Made by a program: the position numbers and the translations under genes. A DNA stretch of 64,000 bases. Origin: Chitinophagaceae bacterium UBA1931 (lineage in GTDB: Bacteria; Bacteroidota; Bacteroidia; Chitinophagales; Chitinophagaceae). Shown piece after piece: positions 34,490-42,956 of this stretch. The stretch is taken from positions 1,167,889 to 1,231,888 of the forward strand of contig DDFJ01000004.1 of assembly GCA_002337125.1 (NCBI GenBank). Reading direction: 5' to 3'. The stretch's first letter is position 1. Each line of letters opens with the position of its first letter. Under the pieces are notes generated by a model. The model ran no database searches and was not told the origin of the DNA. It was given only the letters and a program-made list of their open reading frames with translations.

Positions 34490-35722
34490 TTATGCAACTT
34501 TCAGCATACTCAGTTTGCTCTTGTCAAACTTGTGCACTGCGTAATCAAGTGTAAGATGGAATTTCTTTACATCGCTGCCTGGCAAATCAAACATGGCATC
34601 CGTTAAAATACTTTCGCAGATGCTGCGCAGTCCTCTTGCACCAAGTTTATATTCCATTGCTTTACCAACCATGAAATCAAATACATCTTCATCCACCACC
34701 AATTCAATACCTTCCAGTTCAAATAATTTGTGATATTGTTTGATAAGGGCATTTTTAGGTGCAACCAGGATTTCACGAAGCGTTTCTGCATCAAGCGGAT
34801 TGAGATATGTAACAACCGGCAAACGGCCAAGTAACTCAGGAATCAAACCAAATGTTTTCAGATCCTGTGCATTTACATACTGCAGCAGGTTTTTCTTCAT
34901 ATGCTCCTGCTCTTCCTTGTTTACATTAAAGCCAATTGCATTTGTATTTACACGGCGTGCAATTACTTTATCAATTCCATCAAATGCGCCACCGCAGATG
35001 AACAGGATATTTTGTGTGTTGATTTTGATAAGCTTTTGTTCAGGATGTTTTCGTCCGCCCTGTGGTGGCACCAGTACTTCTGTGCCTTCCAGCAGTTTCA
35101 ACATTCCCTGCTGAACACCTTCACCACTTACATCACGTGTAATGGAAGGGTTATCACCTTTACGGGCAATCTTATCAATTTCATCAATATATACAATTCC
35201 CTTTTCAGCAGCTGCCACATCATAATTACAAACCTGCAGCAGGCGGGTAAGGATGCTTTCCACATCTTCGCCTACATAACCAGCTTCAGTAAATACAGTT
35301 GCATCAACAATAGCAAAGGGAACATTCAGCAAACGTGCAATGGTTTTAGCCAGCAGAGTTTTACCTGTACCGGTTTCGCCCACCATAACGATATTGCTTT
35401 TTTCAATTTCAATTTCGCTTTCGGTTTTTTGCTTTAAACGTTTGTAGTGATTGTAAACGGCAACAGCCAGTACTTTCTTCGCTTCATCCTGACCAATAAT
35501 ATATTCATCAAGAAAACGCTTGATTTCAATTGGCTTCTTAACGTTGAGTTTAAAGTTGGATGATGTTGTTTCATGACGCAGCAATAATTCCTGCGCAATA
35601 ATTTCCTGTGCATGCTCTACACAATTTTCACAGATATGACCTTCCTGACCTGCTATGAGGATCTTAACTTCATCTCTGCTTCTTCCACAAAAAGAACAAT
35701 GCAACATGTTGTTTTTCGCCAT
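34490..35722 (-). CDS. clpX: ATP-dependent Clp protease ATP-binding subunit ClpX
   Basis: The 410-residue AAA+ unfoldase has the N-terminal C4 zinc-binding domain (CSFCGR ... CENC), Walker A GETGTGKT, the pore loop AGYVGED, Walker B IVYIDEIDKIARK, and the sensor-2 region GARGLRSICE. It recognises tagged proteins, unfolds them and feeds them into ClpP. The gene has its own promoter element (35766-35773), and a strong terminator separates it from the two clpP genes upstream, so it is an independent unit within the clp cluster. Confidence 0.95.
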   Translation of the reverse strand: MAKNNMLHCSFCGRSRDEVKILIAGQEGHICENCVEHAQEIIAQELLLRHETTSSNFKLNVKKPIEIKRFLDEYIIGQDEAKKVLAVAVYNHYKRLKQKTESEIEIEKSNIVMVGETGTGKTLLAKTIARLLNVPFAIVDATVFTEAGYVGEDVESILTRLLQVCNYDVAAAEKGIVYIDEIDKIARKGDNPSITRDVSGEGVQQGMLKLLEGTEVLVPPQGGRKHPEQKLIKINTQNILFICGGAFDGIDKVIARRVNTNAIGFNVNKEEQEHMKKNLLQYVNAQDLKTFGLIPELLGRLPVVTYLNPLDAETLREILVAPKNALIKQYHKLFELEGIELVVDEDVFDFMVGKAMEYKLGARGLRSICESILTDAMFDLPGSDVKKFHLTLDYAVHKFDKSKLSMLKVA

Positions 35723-35765
35723 TTGTAATGGATTTTCAGGTTGAACTGCTTTTGCAATCCAACGT

Positions 35766-35773
35766 CAAAGATA
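35766..35773 (-). promoter_or_regulatory. -7 promoter element of clpX
   Basis: TATCTTTG on the minus strand is an exact match, 44 bases before the clpX ATG. Confidence 0.5.
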
Positions 35774-35804
35774 ACAATGCTTTTGGAATCGGGTAGTATT
35801 CCGT

Positions 35805-35837
35805 AAAAAAAGGGTGCGGCGCCTTGGCGCCGCACCC
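35805..35837 (-). terminator. Strong intrinsic terminator after the second clpP gene
   Basis: GGGTGCGGCGCC and GGCGCCGCACCC are perfect 12-base complements with almost no loop, followed on the minus strand by seven T residues. Confidence 0.9.
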
Positions 35838-35853
35838 TTATATTCAATTTCGC

Positions 35854-36492
35854 TTACAGTTTGTCGAGAATGCCGTCAACAATGCCATATTGCACTGCTT
35901 CTTCTGCATTCATCCAGTAGTCACGGTCAAAATCCTTCAACACCTGGTCGAGTGATTTGCCGCAATTCTTCGCCAGGATCTTTGCTCCCAGATCTTTGGT
36001 TTTGGCAATCTGGTTGGCAAGAATTTCCAGATCGGCACTGGTTCCCTGGGCACCTCCGATGCTGGGTTGGTGAATCATCACTTCGCCATGAGGAAAAATA
36101 TAACGTTTACCCTTGGCTCCACCGCTCAGCAGGATTGAACCCATCGAGGCAGCCATCCCCATACAAATCGTACTTACAGGTGAACTGATCATTTGCATGG
36201 TATCGTACACAACCATGCCACTTGTTACAACGCCACCGGGACTGTTGATATACAACTTAATTTCTTCACCGGGTTTAACAGAATCGAGATAAAGCAACTT
36301 GTTCACGAGTTCTTTTGCTGACTGATCGTGTACAACACCCCAGAAGAAAATCTTTCTTTCTTCGAGAAACTTCTTATTGTAAGGACTAAACGCTGCGGTA
36401 AAATTCTCCAGCGGATTTTCTTTTGGAGCTTCAGGTTCTTCTTCGCCTTCGTCAAAACGGAAAGGTGGAAATTTCAAATTATGCTGATTCAT
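35854..36492 (-). CDS. ClpP-family serine protease, second paralogue
   Basis: The 212-residue protein has a complete ClpP triad: Ser117 (GMAASMGS), His141 (MIHQPS) and Asp191 (DRDYWM). Its N-terminus is unusual: an acidic, proline-containing stretch (FDEGEEEPEAPKEN) in place of the axial-loop sequence of classical ClpP. It follows the first clpP by 20 bases on the same strand and shares its transcript. It may form mixed rings with the first ClpP, or a separate protease; which is not evident from sequence. Confidence 0.88.
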   Translation of the reverse strand: MNQHNLKFPPFRFDEGEEEPEAPKENPLENFTAAFSPYNKKFLEERKIFFWGVVHDQSAKELVNKLLYLDSVKPGEEIKLYINSPGGVVTSGMVVYDTMQMISSPVSTICMGMAASMGSILLSGGAKGKRYIFPHGEVMIHQPSIGGAQGTSADLEILANQIAKTKDLGAKILAKNCGKSLDQVLKDFDRDYWMNAEEAVQYGIVDGILDKL

Positions 36493-36512
36493 TGTTTAAT
36501 ACGTTTAATGGT

Positions 36513-37208
36513 TTAGCTTTCTTTTACTTTACGTGGATTCATAATCAGTACCTCATCAACAAGACCATATTCTTTTGCTTCGGTAGCTGTCATCCAGAAA
36601 TCCCTGTCACTGTCTTCTTTTACTTTATCAAATGTTTGACCACTGTGGTAAGCAATGATTTCATACAGTTCATTCTTCAGTTTCTTTACTTCATTTACCA
36701 TAATCTGTATGTCTGTTGCCTGGCCACCTGCACCACCATAAGGTTGGTGAAGCATAATGCGTGAATGTTTCAATGCTGTACGCTTTCCTTTTGTACCCGC
36801 ACACATCAATACAGCACCCATACTTGCAGCAATACCAATAGTAATGGTACTTACATCGGGCGTGATGTACTGCATGGTGTCGTAAATACCCAAGCCTGCA
36901 TAGATACTGCCGCCGGGACTGTTGATGTACATCTGGATATCTCTTGTACGGTCAGTACTTTCCAGGAACAACAACTGGGCTGTTACAATATTTGCAACGT
37001 AATCGTTGATTGGCTCACCAAGAAAGATAATCCTGTCCATCATTAACCTTGAAAACACATCCATACTTGCCACGTTGAGCGGACGCTCTTCAATGATATA
37101 AGGAGTAAGGTTTGTTGGGTTGAATTGCGTTTGATAATTATGCAAAGTTGCACCGGAAATTCCACGGTGCTTTACAGCGTATTTTTCAAATTCCTTATTA
37201 AAATCCAT
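36513..37208 (-). CDS. clpP: ATP-dependent Clp protease proteolytic subunit ClpP
   Basis: The ATG at 37206-37208 gives 231 residues; a TTG six bases upstream is less likely. The triad is Ser129 (GIAASMGA), His154 (MLHQPYG) and Asp203 (DRDFWM). An N-terminal stretch of about 40 residues precedes the YIIEERPL core, probably a propeptide removed on assembly. It is the peptidase barrel for ClpX. The paralogue follows directly and clpX lies downstream after a terminator. No clear -7 element was found in the 150 bases upstream. Confidence 0.93.
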   Translation of the reverse strand: MDFNKEFEKYAVKHRGISGATLHNYQTQFNPTNLTPYIIEERPLNVASMDVFSRLMMDRIIFLGEPINDYVANIVTAQLLFLESTDRTRDIQMYINSPGGSIYAGLGIYDTMQYITPDVSTITIGIAASMGAVLMCAGTKGKRTALKHSRIMLHQPYGGAGGQATDIQIMVNEVKKLKNELYEIIAYHSGQTFDKVKEDSDRDFWMTATEAKEYGLVDEVLIMNPRKVKES

Positions 37209-37359
37209 ATTCAATTTATTTTCGGTTTGAAGTTAAGGTAATCAATCGGATAAAACACATTTCCAAATACCATGCAATGTTCAAAAGCAGGACAATTAGG
37301 CAGAAATTTCAACCTGTTTTATAAAATGATTGATAAAACCATTCTTATAACTGACGTAA

Positions 37360-37989
37360 TCACTGTTTTGTTAGTTGATTACACTCTTCGATAAACGAAA
37401 GTATTTGCCTGCGGCCGGTGCTTTTTACAGCCGATGAAACAAAGTGCGGCGGAAGTGCGGCCCAATGCTCACCCAATGCAGAAAGAAAAGCTTTTACCGC
37501 TGCAGCCACTTCCTTTTGGGTACTTTTATCGGCCTTGGTAAATACAATGGCAAAAGGAATTTTCCATTCGCCCAGTTGGTTAATAAAACTGATGTCGATT
37601 TCCTGTGGTTTATGACGGCTGTCGATCAATACAAATAAATTCAGCAGGTTTTCCCGTTTGCGGATGTAGTTTTCAATCATCTTAATCCACTGCTTCCTTT
37701 GCCCCTGTGCCACTTTTGCATAACCATATCCCGGTAAATCAACAAGGTACCAACTGCTCACCTTGCCTGTTTTTTCATGAATATCTTCAATTACAAAATG
37801 GTTGATCAGTTGCGTTTTGCCTGGAGAAGCACTGGTTTTGGCCAGTTTATGATTATTGCAGATCATATTGATGAGCGATGACTTGCCCACATTACTCCTG
37901 CCAATAAATGCATATTCCGGTTTATCGCCCTTGGGGCATTTATCAACCGATGGACTGCTGATGAGATATGTTGCTGATTTAATATTCAC
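37360..37989 (-). CDS. engB: Ribosome biogenesis GTPase EngB (YsxC/YihA)
   Basis: The frame begins with GTG at 37989 and encodes 209 residues. G motifs are clear: GRSNVGKSSLIN (G1), TSASPGKTQ (G2), DLPGYGYAKV (G3) and FTKADK (G4), with the SSAVKSTGR G5 region near the end. EngB is an essential GTPase in 50S subunit assembly. The gene is divergent from menG, 70 bases away. Confidence 0.92.
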   Translation of the reverse strand: MNIKSATYLISSPSVDKCPKGDKPEYAFIGRSNVGKSSLINMICNNHKLAKTSASPGKTQLINHFVIEDIHEKTGKVSSWYLVDLPGYGYAKVAQGQRKQWIKMIENYIRKRENLLNLFVLIDSRHKPQEIDISFINQLGEWKIPFAIVFTKADKSTQKEVAAAVKAFLSALGEHWAALPPHFVSSAVKSTGRRQILSFIEECNQLTKQ

Positions 37990-38045
37990 GGGTGCAAGAT
38001 AACACTTACGTCATACATCCTACTTCGTACATTGCACATAAAACT

Positions 38046-38053
38046 TACCTTTG
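38046..38053 (+). promoter_or_regulatory. -7 promoter element of menG, nearly leaderless
   Basis: TACCTTTG is an exact match and ends 6 bases before the ATG at 38060. The transcript would start at, or within a few bases of, the start codon. Confidence 0.6.
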
Positions 38054-38059
38054 CAGCCC

Positions 38060-38806
38060 ATGGCTGAAAAATATTTACACGATAACGTTGTACCCGATAC
38101 CGCATCTGCTGAAACTAAGAAAAAGCAGGTGGCTGAAATGTTTGATGACATTGCTCCCCGTTATGATTTTCTGAACCGGTTTCTTTCTGCCGGTATTGAT
38201 GTTATCTGGAGAAGAAAAGCTCTGGCAAAACTGAAAGAACTTCATCCCAAACTGATGCTGGATGTTGCTACCGGTACCGGTGATGTGGCAATTATGGCAG
38301 CCCGACAGCTGCAACCCGAAAAAATTATCGGGATTGATATCAGTGAAAAAATGCTGGAAGGCGGTCGTGTAAAGGTGGCAGCCAAGGGTTTAGATACGGT
38401 GATTGAGCTGAAAAGCGGTGACAGCGAAACAATAAATTTTCCCGATAATACGTTTGATGCTGTGACAGTTGCTTTTGGTGTTCGCAACTTTGAAAACCTC
38501 GAAAAAGGTATCAGCGAAATTTACCGGGTGTTAAAACCGGGCGGAAGATTGGTGGTGCTGGAGTTTTCAAAACCAAAGCTGCCGGGTGTAATTCAGGCTT
38601 ACAATCTTTACATGAGTATTGTAGCTCCGCAAGTGGCAGGTGCGTTCAGCAAAAACAAAAAAGCTTATCAATATCTTACAAACAGTATTAAAGCATTCCC
38701 CGAAGGAAAAAACTTTGTTGCTGTTTTAAATAAAACCGGATTTTCAAACACTTCATGCAAACCTCTTACGCTTGGAATTTGCAGTATTTACTGCGGCGAC
38801 AAATAA
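38060..38806 (+). CDS. menG: Demethylmenaquinone methyltransferase
   Basis: The ATG at 38060 (MAEKYLHD) gives 248 residues. The SAM-binding fold shows LDVATGTGDVAIMA (motif I) and GIDISEKMLEGG, and the UbiE/MenG signatures YDFLNRFLSAGIDVIWRRK and YRVLKPGGRLVVLEFSKP are present. It methylates demethylmenaquinone to menaquinone; Bacteroidota use menaquinone, so MenG is preferred to UbiE. The 3' end overlaps porT by 52 bases in another frame, so the two are co-transcribed. Confidence 0.93.
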   Translation: MAEKYLHDNVVPDTASAETKKKQVAEMFDDIAPRYDFLNRFLSAGIDVIWRRKALAKLKELHPKLMLDVATGTGDVAIMAARQLQPEKIIGIDISEKMLEGGRVKVAAKGLDTVIELKSGDSETINFPDNTFDAVTVAFGVRNFENLEKGISEIYRVLKPGGRLVVLEFSKPKLPGVIQAYNLYMSIVAPQVAGAFSKNKKAYQYLTNSIKAFPEGKNFVAVLNKTGFSNTSCKPLTLGICSIYCGDK

Positions 38807-39495
38807 CCCTGTTTATTGGTTGTTTGCTGGTTGCTGCTACTGCTTTCGCTCAGGATGAAATTAATTTACCCGATCACGAAAACAAACCCTATTATTTTGG
38901 CATTACGCTCAGCAGTAATATATCTTATTTTCACCTGAACCATTCCCCGAAGTTTCTGCAGGATGACAGTGTGGCTTATGTTTCGCCTGTTAATAAAGCT
39001 GGCTTTGGATTGGGTTTACTTGGCACATTGCGTTTAGTTCCACATCTTGAAGCAAGAATTAACCCGCATTTGATATTTGCATCAAGAGGTGTGAATTATT
39101 ATCTGAATCATCCGCTTATTGGCGATAGTGCAAGGCAGGAAAAAACGGTTGAAAGCATCTACCTCAACTTTCCTTTGCAGTTAAAATTCAGCAGCGATCG
39201 TATTGGCAATTTCAGGGTATATGTTTTAGGTGGGGTGAAGTATGAATTTGACCTTGCCAGCAACAGCCAGGCACGTCGTGCCGATGATATGATCAAACTC
39301 AACAAATCGGCGTTGGGTTATGAAGCCGGACTTGGATTTCATTTCTACTTCCCAACGTTTATTCTCAGCCCTGAAATAAAGATCAGCAACAGCTTCGGAA
39401 ATGTGCACAGCAAAGATCCCAACTTAATTTACTCCAATGTTGTTGACAGAATGCAGGCAAGAATGATTGTGTTTAGTATTCACCTGGAAGGATGA
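38755..39495 (+). CDS. porT: PorT-family outer-membrane protein of type IX secretion
   Basis: The 246-residue protein has a signal peptide (RRQITLFIGCLLVAATAFAQ, about residues 14-33) and a mature part made of amphipathic strands typical of a small beta barrel, ending in a strand (IVFSIHLEG). The layout and the position right after menG match the PorT family, required for type IX secretion in Porphyromonas and Flavobacterium. Its start lies 52 bases inside menG, so translational coupling is likely; a TTG at 38779 is an alternative start. A small lipoprotein gene overlaps its stop by 4 bases. Confidence 0.85.
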   Translation: MQTSYAWNLQYLLRRQITLFIGCLLVAATAFAQDEINLPDHENKPYYFGITLSSNISYFHLNHSPKFLQDDSVAYVSPVNKAGFGLGLLGTLRLVPHLEARINPHLIFASRGVNYYLNHPLIGDSARQEKTVESIYLNFPLQLKFSSDRIGNFRVYVLGGVKYEFDLASNSQARRADDMIKLNKSALGYEAGLGFHFYFPTFILSPEIKISNSFGNVHSKDPNLIYSNVVDRMQARMIVFSIHLEG

Positions 39496-39794
39496 TGATT
39501 CAGCGAACGCACCAAATTATCCTTTTAATTTTTTTGGTATTTACAATTTCATGTAAGGATTACACGAATGAAACAATTCATTGGATTGATTCAATTCCTG
39601 CAGGAACTGTTATTGATTCTGTAAAGAAACAGCAACCATCTTTTGTTGAAATAGACTGGAATAATCCAATTATTCGTGATTCAGTCAAAAAATTTACAGT
39701 TGCAAAAATCAAAAACAGCAGAGATATTTTAAAGATGGAGTACTCACTGATTTTTGTTAATGACAAATTTGAAATGAGGCGATCAATAAAATAA
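39492..39794 (+). CDS. Small lipoprotein of unknown function
   Basis: The 100-residue protein has a signal peptide with a lipobox (FTISC, about residues 17-21). The mature part contains VIDSVKKQQPSFVEIDW and a C-terminal basic strand, without known motifs. Its ATG overlaps the porT stop by 4 bases, so it is the last gene of the menG - porT run. Whether it has a role in secretion is unknown. Confidence 0.7.
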   Translation: MMIQRTHQIILLIFLVFTISCKDYTNETIHWIDSIPAGTVIDSVKKQQPSFVEIDWNNPIIRDSVKKFTVAKIKNSRDILKMEYSLIFVNDKFEMRRSIK

Positions 39795-39842
39795 TTTTTT
39801 TACACGTCTATATAACCCGTGTCATCCGTATTTCTATTTTTC

Positions 39843-41558
39843 CTAATAATCATACTCCCTGAACCACAAATTCATTCGTACGCCCAATCCAAACATCGCA
39901 GTATTTTGTGCGGCGGCTGATCCTTTTGTAAAACGGCGCAGTAATAGATTAGCGTCAATAAAAATATTTTCATACACTTCATAGCTGGCAAGAAACAAGG
40001 CATTGATGCCTGTGCTCTTTACACCGTTGAGCATTGTATAACCATACGAACTGGTGCGGCCATCGCCATTCAAACGGAAAATATCTGAACCGGAGTTACG
40101 TCCGCTGGCACTGTCTAATCCCTGCTTCCAGTAAATGATTTTTCCTGTAAGATTCAGTTTGCCTGTTGGCTGGTAACGGAGAATTGCAATTAACTCATTA
40201 AAGTTGGCGCCCAGCGGATGAGCCAGCGGCTCATTATAATGTGTATAGTTTGAAATAGAATCAAAATGCGAATAAGTAAACGGACGAACCCTGTTCCATT
40301 CCAGCTGTGCATCAAGATTACTGATGTTTGCCACATCAATATATTTTATTCCCAGTTGCGTTCCTGTTTTATTTCCCCACCAGCTTCTGTCTTTACGGAG
40401 TTCTTTTATGTTTAATTCATCCAGCAACAATTGACCATACAGCTGTACATGATTCAGCAGGTTGGCTTTAAAATCAGCACCTATCATGGCATTATCTGTA
40501 CTTCCAAGATTACCTTCAATACTGCGGTAGAAAATAATCGGGTTCATATAGCCGAACTCGAAATGATCTTTGCGGCCAAATATCACTCCTTCAAACAAAC
40601 CCACATTCAACCAAGGCATCACATTCATGCTCAGGTGATGCATGGCGGCATATTTCTTCGTCAACAAATTATTATTATTGTTGCTCTTCCCTGTTGTTTG
40701 CAGTTCCATGAAAAGATTCTGGTAATTAAACTTCCACACACGTGTATTAATTTTCACAAACACATTATTACCTCCAAAATCACTCAGGAACAAACTGCGG
40801 TAACCATTGCCGATAAAGTTGCGGTCGTAACCCAACTGAAAGTTGATATACTTTGCAGCTTTGAACGTAATTGTTCCTCTTGCATCCATATAATCAACAG
40901 CCGTTTTTTTGAAACTCTTGTAAAAGTTTGCGCCGGGCACTGCATTTAAACTGTCAATCCAGTTTTGAACAAACTCAGGTCCACGCTCCTGCACATCCAT
41001 TGCCATGGCTGATATGCCAATTTTATTTCCAATACCTGCACGCACATTCAAGCCACGCTGGTTCAGGAAAATATTCTGTGATGTGTTATTCAGTTCAACT
41101 GATTGCCTGTAACTCACCATCGGATTAACTACAACAAAATAATCGCTGCCATATTTTTCAATCAAGCCTGCAGGCGTTTTGTAAAAATTTTTGAGAAAGA
41201 GTTTTTTATTGTTGAATACAGACCTGTCGCCTTTATACCATTCCTGGTTATTGAGATATAAGCTGCGGAGATTATACGCATCGGTCTTGCTTAATTTCAA
41301 CGCAGTATCAGTGCTGAAAAAAAGAGGTTTAACTCCGAGCATGGAATCCGTTTTTGCACCCAGCCATTCAATGGCATAGCGGCGGTCGTATGGCTTTGTG
41401 CTGGTAAAATTCAAATCGCTGATTGTACCAGTTCTGATTTCCAGCCTGTCGATAAAATGAAGGTGCTTTGAATTTTGCTGCAGGTAAGTACTTTGCGCTG
41501 CAGAAAAAAATGGCAGCATCAGAAATAGAATCCATAACCTGCTTTTGGTAAATTGCAT
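39843..41558 (-). CDS. RemB/Wzi-like outer-membrane beta-barrel protein
   Basis: The 571-residue protein starts with a signal peptide (LMLPFFSAAQ). The mature sequence is a series of amphipathic strands separated by loops with Asn and Gly, ending in an aromatic strand (MNLWFREYDY), as in an outer-membrane barrel. The segment GYDRNFIGNGYRSLFLSDFG resembles gliding-motility RemB and capsule-assembly Wzi-like proteins of Bacteroidota. RemB influences gliding in Flavobacterium; the role here is inference. The gene is alone, divergent from dihydroorotase with only 30 bases between. Confidence 0.7.
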   Translation of the reverse strand: MQFTKSRLWILFLMLPFFSAAQSTYLQQNSKHLHFIDRLEIRTGTISDLNFTSTKPYDRRYAIEWLGAKTDSMLGVKPLFFSTDTALKLSKTDAYNLRSLYLNNQEWYKGDRSVFNNKKLFLKNFYKTPAGLIEKYGSDYFVVVNPMVSYRQSVELNNTSQNIFLNQRGLNVRAGIGNKIGISAMAMDVQERGPEFVQNWIDSLNAVPGANFYKSFKKTAVDYMDARGTITFKAAKYINFQLGYDRNFIGNGYRSLFLSDFGGNNVFVKINTRVWKFNYQNLFMELQTTGKSNNNNNLLTKKYAAMHHLSMNVMPWLNVGLFEGVIFGRKDHFEFGYMNPIIFYRSIEGNLGSTDNAMIGADFKANLLNHVQLYGQLLLDELNIKELRKDRSWWGNKTGTQLGIKYIDVANISNLDAQLEWNRVRPFTYSHFDSISNYTHYNEPLAHPLGANFNELIAILRYQPTGKLNLTGKIIYWKQGLDSASGRNSGSDIFRLNGDGRTSSYGYTMLNGVKSTGINALFLASYEVYENIFIDANLLLRRFTKGSAAAQNTAMFGLGVRMNLWFREYDY

Positions 41559-41588
41559 GCGTTAGTTATTTAATGGTAAAAATAAGTT

Positions 41589-42929
41589 ATGCAAAATTAT
41601 CTGTTGAAAAATTGTTTGGTGGTGAATGAAGGCCGCATCAGCCCTGCTGATGTATTGCTGAAGAATGGAAGAATTGAAAAGATTGCACCCGTAATTGAAT
41701 CATCTGCTGCTGTTACTGAAATAAATGCTGAAGGCCACTACCTGCTTCCCGGTGTAATTGACGACCAGGTGCATTTCCGTGAACCGGGACTAACACATAA
41801 GGCTTCCATTCACTCAGAAGCAAGAGCGGCTGTTGCTGGTGGTGTTACTTCTTTTATGGAAATGCCCAACACCATCCCCAACACATTGACCATTGATTTG
41901 CTGGAAGAAAAATATGCCATTGCATCAAAAACATCTGTTGCAAACTATTCATTTTTTATGGGCACCAGCAACCAGAGTGCCGATGAAACACTGAAGGCAA
42001 ATAATCTTAAGAATGATGTATGCGGCATTAAAATCTTCATGGGTGCCAGCACAGGCAATATGCTGGTTGATAATTACAATACGTTAGATAAAGTATTCCG
42101 TGAAAGTGAAATACTTATTGCCACGCATTGCGAAAGTGAAAGCATCATCAAAGAAAATTATGTAAAGCTGAAAGCAGAAAAAGGAGAATTAACTGCTGCT
42201 GATCATCCAATCATCCGTTCAGTTGATGCCTGTTACGAATCTTCGCTCATGGCTATTCAGATTGCAAGGCAATACAAAACCCGTCTGCATATTTTACACA
42301 TCAGCACAGCCAAAGAACTGGAGTTATTTGGCAACATGATGCCTTTAAAAGAAAAACACATCACCAGTGAAGTATGTGTGCATCATCTTCATTTCACTGC
42401 CGATGATTATGCAACATTGGGCAACCGCATTAAATGCAACCCGGCCATCAAAGCAAAAGAAAACAAGGAAGCCTTGTGGAAAGCGTTGCTGGATGACAGG
42501 CTGGATGTAATTGCAACCGATCATGCGCCACATACATGGGAAGAAAAACAAGGCTCTTATGAACATGCGCATGCAGGCTTACCACTTGTTCAGCATTCGC
42601 TGCAACTGATGCTGCATTATCACAAAGAAGGAAAGATTTCGCTGGAAAAGATTGCAGAAAAAATGAGTCACGCTGTTGCAGATTGTTTCCAGGTAAAAGA
42701 TCGTGGCTATATCCGTGAAGGTTATGCTGCCGACCTGGTACTGGTTGATCTGAACAAACCCAATACGGTTTCAAAAGAAAATATTCTCTACAAATGCGGA
42801 TGGAGCCCGCTGGAAGGTTTCCATTTCCCTGCATCTGTAACACATACTTTTGTAAATGGTCATTTAGCTTATGCAAATGGTGTGGTTGATGAATCTAATA
42901 AAGGACAACGATTAAAATTTGACCGATAG
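41589..42929 (+). CDS. pyrC: Dihydroorotase (class I type)
   Basis: The 446-residue amidohydrolase shows HFREPG with MEMPNTIPNT, KIFMGASTGN with the likely carboxylated lysine, THCESE, HILHISTAKE, and ATDHAPHTWEEK with the catalytic Asp. It cyclises carbamoyl aspartate to dihydroorotate in pyrimidine synthesis. The first position of the usual HxH metal pair is Gln here (DDQVHFREPG), a variation I believe is common in Bacteroidota dihydroorotases; allantoinase is the main alternative. The MutS-like gene follows 27 bases downstream. pyrD is also in the window at 57165. Confidence 0.88.
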   Translation: MQNYLLKNCLVVNEGRISPADVLLKNGRIEKIAPVIESSAAVTEINAEGHYLLPGVIDDQVHFREPGLTHKASIHSEARAAVAGGVTSFMEMPNTIPNTLTIDLLEEKYAIASKTSVANYSFFMGTSNQSADETLKANNLKNDVCGIKIFMGASTGNMLVDNYNTLDKVFRESEILIATHCESESIIKENYVKLKAEKGELTAADHPIIRSVDACYESSLMAIQIARQYKTRLHILHISTAKELELFGNMMPLKEKHITSEVCVHHLHFTADDYATLGNRIKCNPAIKAKENKEALWKALLDDRLDVIATDHAPHTWEEKQGSYEHAHAGLPLVQHSLQLMLHYHKEGKISLEKIAEKMSHAVADCFQVKDRGYIREGYAADLVLVDLNKPNTVSKENILYKCGWSPLEGFHFPASVTHTFVNGHLAYANGVVDESNKGQRLKFDR

Positions 42930-42956
42930 AATTCCCAGCCACAACTGTACGTACTG

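Noticed and set aside
34901..35437. A 178-codon plus-strand frame opposite clpX
   Set aside because: The Cys/Phe-rich translation is the complement pattern of the clpX codons and has no family features.
35805..35837. The GC-rich palindrome as a mobile repeat or REP element
   Set aside because: Its T-run and position right after the clpP pair make it an ordinary intrinsic terminator.
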